A stretch of DNA of 64,000 nt from Labrenzia sp. CE80 (GCF_009650605.1 NZ_WAJT01000001.1:1798001-1862000); one strand, 5' to 3'; shown: positions 1-9,461, counted from the stretch's first letter. Notes: a model not told the origin generated them from the sequence alone. Numbers and translations: made by a program.

Positions 1-432
1 CCCTGGTTTGTGTTCTGTGCAACCTGCGGGGCTGTCCCAGACGCGCATTTGTTCAACCTTAAGTCCTTGCGGCCTAAAGCTATGTCATAGTGTTGGAGCT
101 GAAAGCTAAAAATGCAGTGGACATAGGCTTATATCCCGTATTCGCATAAGTGCCGGTGGACTCCGAATCTCATCTAGAAACATTTGCATTAGTTGAATCG
201 TCTCACAAGTGAGATTTATCACCATGGCTCATGGCCCTCCACTAATAGCGAAGTCTCCAGCGACCTGCCCAAGATGATTAGGTGCCCAGAACAACGCTTA
301 CCATCATCTTGTTGATAGGTTGCCATAGCTCGGGCTTCTTGCCTTGCCCGACAATCTCGAAGGCCTACGATCTAACTACGGTCGACATGCTGGTCGAGCC
401 TTGAAATACATACGTCAGCAGGGACACACTCC
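1..432. other. Left-edge non-coding stretch
   Basis: No convincing coding region, RNA gene or repeat is visible here. Base composition is lower in GC than the central part of the window. It ends with the ribosome binding site (AGGGA, about 9 nt before the ATG) of the methyltransferase gene. It probably holds that gene's promoter, but no clear -35/-10 pair stands out. Confidence 0.5.
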
Positions 433-1113
433 ATGGCCTCCCCTTCACTTGAAATTCGGGACCTCAAAAGTGACGATATCTGGGACCATGAGAACGGCTA
501 TTTCTGGTTCTCGGAACCTTCCCGCTTAAACAAGGCACTCGCGCAGTATGATCTCTACAAGATGATTGTGGACTTGCCTGGCGACGTGTTCGAGTTCGGC
601 GTTTTCAAAGGCTTGTCTCTTATCCGCTTTGCGACCTTTCGCAATTTCATGGAAGATCAGACCTCTCGCAGGATCGTCGGCTTTGACACGTTCGGAAAAT
701 TTCCGACTACGAACATCCACTCGAGTGACGACCTGGAGTTTGTTGAGGCTTATGCCTCCGAAGCGGGAGATGCGCTCGCGAAGCAGGATCTTGAAGTCAT
801 TCTAGCGAGGAAGGGTTTTTCCAACACGAAGTTGATCGAAGGCAATGTCTTCGACACTCTGCCCGAATACCTTTCCAGCAATCCCGCCACAAGAATATCG
901 CTATTGCATCTGGATATGGACGTGATGGAGCCGACTGACTTTGCGCTGGAGCTTCTTTATGATCGCGTCGTTAAAGGCGGCATCATCATGTTCGATGACT
1001 ATCAAGCCGTCGCAGGCGCCACGATTTCTGTTGATCGCTTTATTGAGAAGACCGGATTGAAGTTGGAAAAGTTGCCCTACTACCGACAACCCGCGTTTGT
1101 CAGAAAGCTATAA
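433..1113 (+). CDS. TylF/macrocin-O-methyltransferase-family SAM methyltransferase
   Basis: 226 residues, close to the usual length of the TylF family of class I SAM-dependent O-methyltransferases, which act on deoxysugars of antibiotics or surface glycans and need a divalent metal. The SAM-binding glycine loop is GDVFEFGVFKG (residues 50-60). Acidic residues D161 and D163 (LDMDV) and the FDDY motif (187-190) match the family's metal-binding region. The ATG at 433 has AGGGA about 9 nt upstream. It ends just before, and converges on, the KdsC-like phosphatase/NeuB pair. Together these suggest a surface polysaccharide locus extending to the left of the window. The substrate cannot be read from sequence. 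Confidence 0.8.
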   Translation: MASPSLEIRDLKSDDIWDHENGYFWFSEPSRLNKALAQYDLYKMIVDLPGDVFEFGVFKGLSLIRFATFRNFMEDQTSRRIVGFDTFGKFPTTNIHSSDDLEFVEAYASEAGDALAKQDLEVILARKGFSNTKLIEGNVFDTLPEYLSSNPATRISLLHLDMDVMEPTDFALELLYDRVVKGGIIMFDDYQAVAGATISVDRFIEKTGLKLEKLPYYRQPAFVRKL

Positions 1114-1133
1114 TTTCAGGGTTGAACCGCTCT

Positions 1134-1646
1134 TCATGTCGCCGACTGCAGCATCTTTCCGTTGATGAGCAGATCACTCAGCTCACGAACGGCTCCATCG
1201 CCTCCGCTGCGGCTCAGCAGGATTGTTGCGACCTGCTTTATTTCAGGGCGTGCGTTCGCCGGAGCTGCCGCCAGCCCACAGGCCTTCATACACTCCAGAT
1301 CGTTGATATCATCACCAATATAGGCAATTTGGCTCCACTCAAGGCCATGGCTCTTTCGCCAATTGTCCAGGAATGACAATTTGTCGATCACCTTGTGCGC
1401 AACTTCCATCTGGAGTTTGGCGGCTCGTGCAGCGACCACCTTGTTGGCCTCGCGCGAGAGCATCAGCAGAAGGACGCCGCGATCCCGCAATCGTTCAATG
1501 CCCATTCCGTCGGCGCGACTACACCTTACGAGCTCAGTTCCGTCTTCATCGACCAGGACACTGTTGTCGGTATGCACGCCGTCGAAATCAGTAATAACTG
1601 CCCGAATTTGATCAATCGGCTTTACATCCTTCGAGCAGCTCGACAT
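1134..1646 (-). CDS. KdsC-like HAD phosphatase (nonulosonate 9-phosphate type)
   Basis: 170 residues, the size of stand-alone KdsC-type HAD phosphatases, which dephosphorylate 3-deoxy-keto sugar acids; a homologous domain is fused to some NeuA proteins. The nucleophile loop is TDFDGVHTDN with D20 and D22, and the Mg-binding GDDIND motif is at 111-116. The frame is open upstream to 1793, but the ATG at 1646 is preferred because it overlaps the neuB stop codon (ATGA), which implies translational coupling. Probable role: removing phosphate from the product of the NeuB-like synthase next door. No cytidylyltransferase is present in the window. Confidence 0.8.
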   Translation of the reverse strand: MSSCSKDVKPIDQIRAVITDFDGVHTDNSVLVDEDGTELVRCSRADGMGIERLRDRGVLLLMLSREANKVVAARAAKLQMEVAHKVIDKLSFLDNWRKSHGLEWSQIAYIGDDINDLECMKACGLAAAPANARPEIKQVATILLSRSGGDGAVRELSDLLINGKMLQSAT

Positions 1647-2596
1647 CAAGAGACCTTGTTGAGCAGCTTCTGAGTTTGCGAGGCTTGCTCGCCTTCCCGC
1701 CACTTCAACTTGTGCCGCTGAGGCACTTCGATATCTAGAATATCCATCGGTTTGTAAGTCAAAGCCGATGCAACCGCCTTGATATCGGAGCAAAGCTGGC
1801 GCAATTCCTCAGGCTCCAAGCTGGCGGAATGGTCAGTGCCTTTCCAAGTGCGGTCGAGCGTGAAGTGCCGCTCTAGGTAGGAGAACCTGCCCTGACCGTA
1901 ACGCTCTGCACCCGCCACACCAAGGGTTGTGGCAGCGACATCGATGGCAATCCCAAGGTGGTGACCCGAAAAGCCAATTGCGCCGACCCGGTCGCCATAG
2001 CGCTCCTGCAAATGATTTATCTCGAGAAGGCAGACGTCCTCTGGCGGAACCGGATAACCAGATGTGCACGCGTAGACCACTAAGTCCTTGGCCCGACCCA
2101 AACCTTCATAAAATGAAATCAGTTCCTCGAGTTCAATGCGTGTCGTCATGCCTGTTGAAACGTGGATCTCGCCGTCGAATTCCCGGCAGACGAACTCCTG
2201 AACATCGAAATTCTGATTGGTCGCAGACGGCACCTTTATCATCGCGGGTTTCAGCGCCACAATTTCACTTGCGGACACAAGATCCCACACGGACGTCGAA
2301 TATTCTACGCCGTGACGTCTGCACTCTTCCTGCAGTTCCCTATGCTGGCCCGCGGAGAACTCGAGAAATTCGCGATGCTCACCATAGGTTCGGCCATAGG
2401 AATTTTTCGGCACAGGATGAGGACTGTTGTAAACGCCCTCTGACAGAAGTGTTTTATTGTCGCGTTTTTGAAACTTAACGACGTCGGCACCACACTCACG
2501 AGCGGCGATATCAATCATCCGGCAAGCAATTTCCATGTCGCCTTTGTGATTGCATCCGACCTCGGCAATCACGCTAATTCCGCAGTCGCTTTTCAT
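1646..2596 (-). CDS. neuB: NeuB-family N-acylneuraminate (nonulosonic acid) synthase
   Basis: 316 residues. The family condenses phosphoenolpyruvate with an N-acyl hexosamine (or its phosphate) to make a nine-carbon sugar acid such as sialic, legionaminic or pseudaminic acid. The N-terminus AEVGCNHKGD (11-20), the VKFQKR strand (40-45), the GFSGHH region and the conserved ERHFTLDR motif are all present. The protein stops after the TIM barrel and lacks the usual C-terminal SAF (antifreeze-like) domain that completes the active site in the typical NeuB dimer of about 345 residues. The next gene overlaps it by 4 nt (ATGA). Substrate and product are not known. Confidence 0.82.
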   Translation of the reverse strand: MKSDCGISVIAEVGCNHKGDMEIACRMIDIAARECGADVVKFQKRDNKTLLSEGVYNSPHPVPKNSYGRTYGEHREFLEFSAGQHRELQEECRRHGVEYSTSVWDLVSASEIVALKPAMIKVPSATNQNFDVQEFVCREFDGEIHVSTGMTTRIELEELISFYEGLGRAKDLVVYACTSGYPVPPEDVCLLEINHLQERYGDRVGAIGFSGHHLGIAIDVAATTLGVAGAERYGQGRFSYLERHFTLDRTWKGTDHSASLEPEELRQLCSDIKAVASALTYKPMDILDIEVPQRHKLKWREGEQASQTQKLLNKVS

Positions 2597-2784
2597 GTCG
2601 CGGGCTGTCTCTTGGAGTGTACGGCGCCTGCAAGCGCCTAAATGTTTGGCAAGACTGTAGCCACTGGCGGTTTAATGCGAAGCCATTTTACGCTTTTCCC
2701 ACCGATTTATACCGATTTCGGTCGAAGAAGGTGAGCCAGTACGGGACTCGCATTCCAGGACACACTCATGAGACGCTGCCAAAC

Positions 2785-2813
2785 AGCAATGCCCGGCAGC
2801 GCCGGGCATTGCT
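2785..2813 (-). terminator. Stem-loop, likely fpr terminator
   Basis: A perfect 13-bp inverted repeat (AGCAATGCCCGGC, 3-nt loop, complement) lies 40 nt beyond the fpr stop codon. No long T-tract follows, but position and GC-rich stem fit transcription termination between fpr and neuB. Confidence 0.6.
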
Positions 2814-2852
2814 TAAACGGTTCAAAAACCTATCGCAGTGCTTGTTGAACGA

Positions 2853-3665
2853 TTACCCAACAAACGCGCGTTCGACGACGAATTCGGCGGGCTTGTTGTT
2901 GGCGCCTTCGGTCAGGCCGGCCTTCTCAAGCAAAGTCTTTGTGTCCTTGATCATGTCCATGGAGCCGCAGATCATGCCGCGATCGATGGCCGGGTCCAGC
3001 GGTGGAACACCCAGATCAGTGAACAGCTTGCCATTCTCGATCAGGTCGGTGATGCGGCCCTTGAACGGGTAGTCCTCTCGCGTCACCGACGTATAGTGAA
3101 CCAGCTTCTCCTGCGCGAATTCACCGATCAGCGGATCATTCTTGGTCGCCTCGACCAGGTCGAGGCCATATTTCAGTTCCGCGACGTCGCGGCAGGTGTG
3201 GGTCACAATGACCTGCTCGAACTTTTCATAGGTATCCGGATCGCGGATCAGGCTGGCGAAAGGCGCAAGACCCGTGCCCGTGGAGAACATATAGACGCGC
3301 TTTCCGGGGACCAAGGCGTCATTGACCAGGGTTCCGGTCGACTTCTTCTTCATCAGCACGGCATCGCCCGGCTGGATCGTTTGCAGATGCTGGGTCAGGG
3401 GGCCGCCGGGCACCTTGATGGAAAAGAACTCCAGCTCCTCGTCCCAGGACGGGCTCGCGATCGAATAGGCGCGGTAGAGCGGCTTGCCGTCAATCATCAG
3501 GCCGATCATGACAAATTCACCGGACCGGAAGCGGAAACTGGCGGGCCGCGTCATGCGGAACTTGAAAAGACGGTCGGTGTAATGCTGGACCGAAGTGACT
3601 TCCTGGACGTAGGCGCCGGCGGGCGCAGCAGCTTCCAGATCGGCAGCCTTGGCAAGAACGTTCAT
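2853..3665 (-). CDS. fpr: Ferredoxin-NADP(+) reductase
   Basis: 270 residues, typical of bacterial subclass-I ferredoxin/flavodoxin-NADP reductases, which exchange electrons between NADPH and ferredoxin or flavodoxin. The FAD-binding RAYSIASP motif (65-72), the pyrophosphate/NADP segment FSTGTGLAPFASLIRDP and the Fpr-type C-terminal end VVERAFVG are visible. The frame opens upstream with a GTG at 3686, but the ATG at 3665 has GCGGAAG about 10 nt before it. In this window it could supply low-potential electrons to the Rieske oxygenase or the corrinoid activator, but that is inference. It is transcribed divergently from the regulator at 4041. Confidence 0.9.
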   Translation of the reverse strand: MNVLAKAADLEAAAPAGAYVQEVTSVQHYTDRLFKFRMTRPASFRFRSGEFVMIGLMIDGKPLYRAYSIASPSWDEELEFFSIKVPGGPLTQHLQTIQPGDAVLMKKKSTGTLVNDALVPGKRVYMFSTGTGLAPFASLIRDPDTYEKFEQVIVTHTCRDVAELKYGLDLVEATKNDPLIGEFAQEKLVHYTSVTREDYPFKGRITDLIENGKLFTDLGVPPLDPAIDRGMICGSMDMIKDTKTLLEKAGLTEGANNKPAEFVVERAFVG

Positions 3666-4040
3666 GTTGTTTGGACTTCCGCTCACGATAGTGTCGACAT
3701 ATTCAGGCTACTCTCTAACACCTGCCCAGCCTTGATTTGAAGCAATGACGGTCTCTGATTTGCACAATTGGCAGAAAATTGATCCCGATCGCCCCTCCTG
3801 CACCGGCAAATATCCCTGCCGCCAAAGCACGTTTCTCCATCTCTGGCTCACAAAAGTGCATTTGGCGCAAAAATCGCCCTGAAACGGCTGAAGCGTTGTG
3901 CAGGCGCTTAGTGACGGCACCAAGCCGAGGGAATAATTAAGTTCAAGTGCAGGACTTGTTTGACAGAAACGAGAATCCGAAGCACTCTCGAAATAATAAA
4001 AAAACTTACACTTTCCAGACACTTCAAAAGGACTGAAACC
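3666..4040. promoter_or_regulatory. Divergent intergenic region, fpr / AraC-type regulator
   Basis: 375 nt without a credible gene, AT-richer than its surroundings. It must hold the fpr promoter on the minus strand and the regulator promoter on the plus strand. The plus-strand ribosome binding site AAAAGGA is at its right end. No operator repeat could be assigned. Confidence 0.4.
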
Positions 4041-5051
4041 ATGTCCGAACAGGAACAGTATTCAGAAGGAAAACGGATAGCATTCGTAATCCTTGATCGC
4101 TTCTCGATGATAGCGTTTTCATCGGTCATAGAACCTCTGCGACTAGCAAATAGGCTGATCGGAAAAGAGTACTATACCTGGAAGACTTACTCCTTAGACG
4201 GCAATCCTGTCACGGCGAGCAACGGCGTCGAAATTTCGGTTCAATCTTCTATTCGCGAACTGGAAGACGCTGACGTTACACTTTTGTGTACTGGGCTGGA
4301 TGTTGAGCGGCTGCCGGTCGACCCGGAGCTGGGCAAACGCCTGCGCCGCCTGAACGCGATGGGCCGAACTTATGGCGCCATCTGCACGGGCTCCTATCTG
4401 CTTGCCAGGTACCATCTTCTGGACGGTCGCCGTTGCACCATTCACTGGGAAAACCTGCGCTCGTTGCGCGAAGAATTCCCGGACGTTGAAGTGCGGGCCG
4501 ACATCTTCGCCATCGACCGCAATTGCATTACCTGCGCTGGCGGCATGGCCTCGATGGACATGATGCTGCGGCTGATCGCGATCCAGCATGGCGCACATCT
4601 GGCCCATGAGATTGCTGAAGTGTCACTCTACCAGAACATCCGTTCCGGCGAGAGCGCCCAGCGCCACGACGCAGAGGCGCGCACGGGCATTTCGAACGCC
4701 AAGATCCTTGATGCGGTGCGTATCATGGACCTGCACATCGAAGACCCACTGAGCTGCCAGCAGCTCGCGATGACGGTCAGCCTGTCCCCGCGCCAGCTGG
4801 AGCGGCTTTTCCGCCGTCACTTCAACTGCACGCCCGGCCAGTATTACCTGCGCCTTCGCCTGGAGACCGCTCGCGATCTTCTGCGCAGAACAGGCCGGCC
4901 TGTGCTGGATGTCGCGCTTGCTTGCGGTTTTGCCTCAACCTCGCATTTTACAAAATGCTACCGGGAGCGGTTCAGCTGCACGCCGACCGAGGAACGTCAG
5001 ACCTACCAGTGGGGCAGTGACGCAGCTGGAGCGCGCCAGGCGGTTCGCTGA
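4041..5051 (+). CDS. GlxA-family transcriptional regulator (DJ-1/PfpI + AraC HTH)
   Basis: 336 residues. The N-terminal half is a class I glutamine amidotransferase-like (DJ-1/PfpI) sensor domain, including AICTGSYLLARYHLL and CAGGMASMDMMLRLIA. The C-terminal third is an AraC DNA-binding domain with two helix-turn-helix units (LSCQQLAMTVSLSPRQLERL and VLDVALACGFASTSHFTKCY). The architecture matches GbdR and CdhR, activators of glycine betaine, dimethylglycine and carnitine catabolism. The ATG at 4041 follows AAAAGGACTG; an upstream in-frame start at 3960 has no better signal. Given the neighbouring gbcA/gbcB and demethylation genes, it is the natural candidate regulator for them. Confidence 0.85.
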   Translation: MSEQEQYSEGKRIAFVILDRFSMIAFSSVIEPLRLANRLIGKEYYTWKTYSLDGNPVTASNGVEISVQSSIRELEDADVTLLCTGLDVERLPVDPELGKRLRRLNAMGRTYGAICTGSYLLARYHLLDGRRCTIHWENLRSLREEFPDVEVRADIFAIDRNCITCAGGMASMDMMLRLIAIQHGAHLAHEIAEVSLYQNIRSGESAQRHDAEARTGISNAKILDAVRIMDLHIEDPLSCQQLAMTVSLSPRQLERLFRRHFNCTPGQYYLRLRLETARDLLRRTGRPVLDVALACGFASTSHFTKCYRERFSCTPTEERQTYQWGSDAAGARQAVR

Positions 5052-5076
5052 CCAGAACCGCTGAAGCGAAACCGGG

Positions 5077-5826
5077 TCAGCCTGAGAAAAACGGTCTCAC
5101 GACGATGAAGAGACCAAGGATCAGGAGACCGGCATAAAACAATTTCCGGAAGAGTCTTTCCGATAGCCTCTTCCGGATCGCCTGCCCCGCGAAGAAGCCC
5201 AGGAATGCGGGAGCTGTCGCCCAAAGCGATGTCAGCCCCATATCCGATGTCATCAGGTTGTTTCCCGAAAGCGTCAGCGCCAGCGCAATCGTTGAGCCGA
5301 GAAACAGCATGCCCATCGCCTGTACGAACTGATTGCGGTCAAATCCCAGGCTTTGCAGGTACATGACCCCAGGCACGGCATAGGACCCGACCATTCCGGT
5401 CAGCACACCATTCACCGCCCCGAAGACAACACCGAAGGACTGCTCCCGCCTTGCAGGCGTCTTCATCTGATAACCGGAAAAACCAAGAAGGGCGTAGGCG
5501 ACAAGCACAACGCCCAACAGGGAGGACATCAGGGAGAGGTCAGCCCCTTCCAGCACCAGACCTCCGAGCCAAACCATGCCGGTCGCCAGGAGCAGAAACA
5601 GCCAAATTCGTTTCAGCACCTCCAGGGCGTGCCCGCCGGTCAGGGCCTGCAGGACATTGGTGGCAAAGGTCGGCACCAGCATCAACGCCATGGCCGTCGG
5701 AAGGTCGGTGACAACTGTCATCAGGCTGAGCGCAACCGTTGGCAGTCCAAGTCCGATGACACCTTTCACAAGGCCGGCCAGAATGAAGACACCAATGATC
5801 ATGGGAACAAGAATCGGATCGGTCAT
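5077..5826 (-). CDS. TauE/SafE-family membrane permease
   Basis: 249 residues, nearly all hydrophobic, with about eight predicted membrane spans and the glycine-rich N-terminal repeat LAGLVKGVIGLGLPTVALSL typical of the TauE/SafE (UPF0721) family. Members are proposed to export sulfite, sulfoacetate or other organosulfur anions. It converges on the AraC-type regulator with a 25-nt gap and is divergent from the YcaQ-like gene. Nothing nearby identifies the substrate. Confidence 0.85.
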   Translation of the reverse strand: MTDPILVPMIIGVFILAGLVKGVIGLGLPTVALSLMTVVTDLPTAMALMLVPTFATNVLQALTGGHALEVLKRIWLFLLLATGMVWLGGLVLEGADLSLMSSLLGVVLVAYALLGFSGYQMKTPARREQSFGVVFGAVNGVLTGMVGSYAVPGVMYLQSLGFDRNQFVQAMGMLFLGSTIALALTLSGNNLMTSDMGLTSLWATAPAFLGFFAGQAIRKRLSERLFRKLFYAGLLILGLFIVVRPFFSG

Positions 5827-5930
5827 CCGGGAAGGCTAATGAATGCGGCCCGAGAAGGAAAACCACTCGGCAATCGCCACCTCGCATTTCGGGTTCACCT
5901 CGCGCGCAAGATACTGCTACCAATTGTCAA

Positions 5931-7166
5931 ATGACCAAGCCTCTCGACACGGCCGCCCTGCCGCATCTTCCCAATTCCACCGCCCGCCGCCTGTTCATGT
6001 CGCGGCATGGCCTCTTGCAGACACCCAAGGGGCCCGGCAAAGGCGCTGATTTGCTCGAGGTCATCGAAGACCTCGGCTTTGTCCAGCTTGACAGCATCAA
6101 CACCGTCGCGCGGGCGCACCACATGATCCTAGCAGCCAGGCGACCGGCTTATCGCGAGAAGTTTCTGAAGGCACTCTACGAAAAGGACGGACACCTGTTC
6201 GAGCACTGGACGCACGATGCTTCCGTGATACCGATCCGTTTTTATCCCCACTGGAAACTGAAGTTCGCGCGGGATGCTGAGAAGCTGAAGAGCAGGTGGC
6301 GCAACTGGCGGCGTGATGGCTTCGAGGAAAAATTCGATGCGGTGCTGAAGCGGATTGAAGCGCATGGGCCGGTGACATCCGGAGATGTGGGTGAGGACGA
6401 AGAGCGCAAGAGCGGCGGCTGGTGGGACTGGCACCCTTCCAAGACGGCGCTTGAATACCTCTGGCGCTCGGGCCAACTGGCGGTCTGCCGCCGCGACGGT
6501 TTTCAAAAGGTCTACGATCTGAGTGACCGGGTCATCCCGCGGCCGCAACTGGCCGCCCTGCCCGCCCCACAGGAAACGATCAGCTGGGCATGCCGCGAGG
6601 CCCTCACCCGGCTGGGCTTTGCCACCTCCGGAGAGATCGCCGCATTCTTTGATATCGTGACGCCACTTGAGGCAAAGAGCTGGTGCGCGCAAGAACTCGC
6701 CGCAGGCCGAATCATCGAGGTTCTGATCGGCTGCGGCGAAGGCCATGCACCGCGGCGCAGTTTTGTCTTCCCGGACGTTTTGGACGAGGCCTGCGCTCTG
6801 GAAGCTGCAACATCGCGCCTGCGCATTCTGTCTCCCTTCGACCCGATGCTGCGGGACCGGAAGCGCGCAGAACGCTTATTCGATTTTCACTATCGGATTG
6901 AAGTCTTCGTGCCCGAACCCAAGCGCAAGTACGGCTACTACGTCTTCCCGGTTCTGGAGGGTGAGCGGTTGGTCGGGCGTATCGATATGAAGGCGTTTCG
7001 AGCCGAAGACAGGCTTCAGGTCACGGCCTTTTGGCCAGAACGGGGCGTTAGAACCTCGAAAGGTCGCCTCGCCAAACTAGATGGAGAACTTGCGAGAATG
7101 GCAAGGTTCGCCAGCGTCTCCAGGGTCGACTATGCAGACGGCTGGCTCCGCGCCCCGTTCAGCTGA
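5931..7166 (+). CDS. YcaQ/AlkX-type DNA glycosylase (winged-helix HTH_42 family)
   Basis: 411 residues, the usual length for this family of winged-helix proteins. E. coli YcaQ unhooks interstrand DNA crosslinks made by nitrogen mustards; related actinobacterial enzymes protect antibiotic producers. The Gln-x-Asp catalytic-type motif appears in VQLDSINTVARAHH near residues 48-61. The C-terminal half has the conserved ILSPFDPMLRDRKRAERLFDF and EVFVPEPKRKYGYYVFP segments. It stands alone in its orientation between the permease and the small membrane protein. Family membership is clear; damage specificity is not shown. Confidence 0.85.
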   Translation: MTKPLDTAALPHLPNSTARRLFMSRHGLLQTPKGPGKGADLLEVIEDLGFVQLDSINTVARAHHMILAARRPAYREKFLKALYEKDGHLFEHWTHDASVIPIRFYPHWKLKFARDAEKLKSRWRNWRRDGFEEKFDAVLKRIEAHGPVTSGDVGEDEERKSGGWWDWHPSKTALEYLWRSGQLAVCRRDGFQKVYDLSDRVIPRPQLAALPAPQETISWACREALTRLGFATSGEIAAFFDIVTPLEAKSWCAQELAAGRIIEVLIGCGEGHAPRRSFVFPDVLDEACALEAATSRLRILSPFDPMLRDRKRAERLFDFHYRIEVFVPEPKRKYGYYVFPVLEGERLVGRIDMKAFRAEDRLQVTAFWPERGVRTSKGRLAKLDGELARMARFASVSRVDYADGWLRAPFS

Positions 7167-7304
7167 TCATTCCCGTTCTCAAATGGAACCTCCGCATGAC
7201 GCTTTGCCGCAAGGATATCTTCTGGCAAGACAAGCGCAAGGCGTATATATTCACTTTATCGAATATATTTCTTGGCCGAGTTGGCCCTGCTGGAGACTGA
7301 AAAA

Positions 7305-7499
7305 ATGTCCATGGAACGCAAACTGATCTTCGTCGCTGGTGTAATCGTCCTGGCCTCCGTCCTTCTCGCCGTCTACCAGAATCAGAACTGGTTGTGGCTG
7401 ACTGGCTTCGCCAGCGCCCACATGATGTTCGCTTCAGCCACCAACATGTGCCCTCTCGTTCGTTTTCTGACACGCAACAGCAAGCCAGAGCTCAGCTAA
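7305..7499 (+). CDS. Small DUF2892-type inner-membrane protein
   Basis: 64 residues, dominated by two hydrophobic segments (LIFVAGVIVLASVLLAVY and WLWLTGFASAHMMFASA) followed by the conserved TNMCPLVRFLTR tail. This resembles the YgaP-type transmembrane domain (DUF2892). In E. coli the equivalent segment anchors a rhodanese; here it is free-standing. The ATG at 7305 is preferred over an upstream in-frame start because GGAG lies about 11 nt before it. Function unknown. Confidence 0.75.
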   Translation: MSMERKLIFVAGVIVLASVLLAVYQNQNWLWLTGFASAHMMFASATNMCPLVRFLTRNSKPELS

Positions 7500-7771
7500 G
7501 CTACTTGCTTCATTTTCTTTCGCTTCGTGCGCCAAAGGAACGAGTGTGAGCTTGCAGACCCGAAGCCAGCCGGCCCGATCGCGCCTCGGCCGTCTGTGAG
7601 TTTCCTGCGCGCACCCATTGTGTCGCTTTCACTTCTTGGACTGTCGCATCTGTGATCTTTGTTGCAGCGCGCATACCTCTAGCGTTTTGAATGACATCAA
7701 ATAAGCTCTCGCCAACGGCAAGGCGGGCAGTAGACATAAGTCATCACGATCGCACGAGAGGAAGCCAAGGC

Positions 7772-9442
7772 ATGAGCACTGATATCGAGATTGCGCGCGC
7801 GGCGAAGATGCGGCCCATTGCCGAAATCGGCGAAAAGCTTGGCATTCCAGAAGATGCCCTCATCCCATTCGGCCGGACGAAGGCCAAGATCGAGAGCGAC
7901 TTCCTGAGGTCTCTCGCAGACCGGCCGGATGGAAAGCTTGTTCTCGTCACGGCGATCAGCCCCACCCCTGCTGGCGAGGGCAAAACCACGACCACTGTCG
8001 GACTTGGCGATGGTTTGAACCGGATCGGCAAGAAAACAGCCGTATGCCTGCGCGAACCCTCTCTCGGCCCCTGTTTCGGCATGAAGGGTGGTGCCGCTGG
8101 CGGTGGCAAGGCGCAGGTCGTGCCCATGGAGGACATCAACCTCCATTTCACCGGTGACTTTCACGCAATCACCTCTGCGCATAATCTTCTGTCGGCCCTC
8201 ATCGACAATCACATCTACTGGGGCAATTCGCTGGAGATCGATACCCGCCGCGTCACCTGGCGCCGGGTCATGGATATGAACGACCGTGCTCTGCGCACGA
8301 TCGTCAGCTCCCTCGGCGGTGTCTCAAACGGATTTCCCCGAGAAGCCGGTTTCGACATAACGGTCGCTTCCGAAATCATGGCAATCCTCTGTCTCTCGAC
8401 AAGTCTGGAAGACCTGCAGGGCCGCCTCGGCAACATCATCGTCGCCTACCGGCGCGACAAGAGTGCGATCACGGCGCGCGAACTTGAGGCAGACGGTGCG
8501 ATGACTGTCCTTCTCAAGGAGGCGATTCAGCCAAATCTGGTCCAGACCCTGGAAAACAACCCGGCCTTCGTCCATGGCGGCCCCTTCGCCAATATCGCCC
8601 ACGGCTGCAACTCGGTCATGGCGACAAGATCCGCGCTTAAACTTGCCGACTACGTGGTGACCGAAGCCGGTTTCGGCGCCGATCTGGGTGCCGAGAAGTT
8701 CTTTGACATCAAATGCCGCAAGGCGGGGCTTTCCCCCAAAGCGGTGGTGATCGTCGCGACAGTTCGCGCGCTCAAGATGAACGGCGGCGTCGCGAAAGAG
8801 GACCTGGGATCAGAGAATGTCGATGCCGTGACTAGGGGCTGCGCCAATCTGGGCCGGCACATCGAGAACGTCAAGCAGTTCGGCGTGCCCGCGGTGGTCG
8901 CGATCAATCACTTCACCGCAGACACCGATGCAGAGGTCGCCGCCATCAAGGCCTATTGCGCCAACCACGGCACAGATGCTGTCCTGGCGACGCATTGGGC
9001 GGATGGAGGCGCGGGCACTGAAACTCTCGCGCACAAGGTGGTCGAGCTTGCCGAAAGCGATACCGCCCAATTTGCACCGCTTTACAATGACGAGCTGCCG
9101 CTGTTTGAGAAAATCGAGCAGATCGCGAAGCGGATCTACAGGGCAGATGAGGTTCTCGCTGACAAATCGGTGCGGGATCAACTGCGCCGCTGGGAGGCCG
9201 ATGGCTTTGGACATCTCCCGGTCTGTATGGCCAAGACCCAGTATTCTTTCTCGACGGACCCAGCCCTGCGCGGCGCGCCAACCGGTCACAGCGTGCCGGT
9301 GCGCGAGGTCAGGCTTTCGGCGGGCGCCGGTTTCGTAGTGGCAATCTGCGGTGAGATCATGACCATGCCCGGCTTACCAAGGGTTCCCTCCGCAAATCAC
9401 ATCGGACTGGATAACAACGGCCAGATCGAGGGGCTATTTTAG
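7772..9442 (+). CDS. fhs: Formate-tetrahydrofolate ligase
   Basis: 556 residues, the canonical length of formyltetrahydrofolate synthetase. The enzyme joins formate to THF with ATP, or runs backwards to release formate and make ATP. The P-loop-like TPAGEGKTTTTVGLGDGL, the EPSLGPCFGMKGGAAGGG segment and the C-terminal GEIMTMPGLPRVPSAN motif are present. The ATG at 7772 has GAGAGGAAG upstream. It is the formate end of the folate branch that would oxidise methyl groups released by the corrinoid or betaine pathways nearby. It converges on gbcB with a 19-nt gap. Confidence 0.97.
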   Translation: MSTDIEIARAAKMRPIAEIGEKLGIPEDALIPFGRTKAKIESDFLRSLADRPDGKLVLVTAISPTPAGEGKTTTTVGLGDGLNRIGKKTAVCLREPSLGPCFGMKGGAAGGGKAQVVPMEDINLHFTGDFHAITSAHNLLSALIDNHIYWGNSLEIDTRRVTWRRVMDMNDRALRTIVSSLGGVSNGFPREAGFDITVASEIMAILCLSTSLEDLQGRLGNIIVAYRRDKSAITARELEADGAMTVLLKEAIQPNLVQTLENNPAFVHGGPFANIAHGCNSVMATRSALKLADYVVTEAGFGADLGAEKFFDIKCRKAGLSPKAVVIVATVRALKMNGGVAKEDLGSENVDAVTRGCANLGRHIENVKQFGVPAVVAINHFTADTDAEVAAIKAYCANHGTDAVLATHWADGGAGTETLAHKVVELAESDTAQFAPLYNDELPLFEKIEQIAKRIYRADEVLADKSVRDQLRRWEADGFGHLPVCMAKTQYSFSTDPALRGAPTGHSVPVREVRLSAGAGFVVAICGEIMTMPGLPRVPSANHIGLDNNGQIEGLF

Positions 9443-9461
9443 CCCCTCAAGCGGGTGACGG

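Noticed and set aside
7510..7737. 75-codon minus-strand frame in the gap before fhs
   Set aside because: No recognisable family, no good ribosome site, and it covers what should be the fhs promoter.
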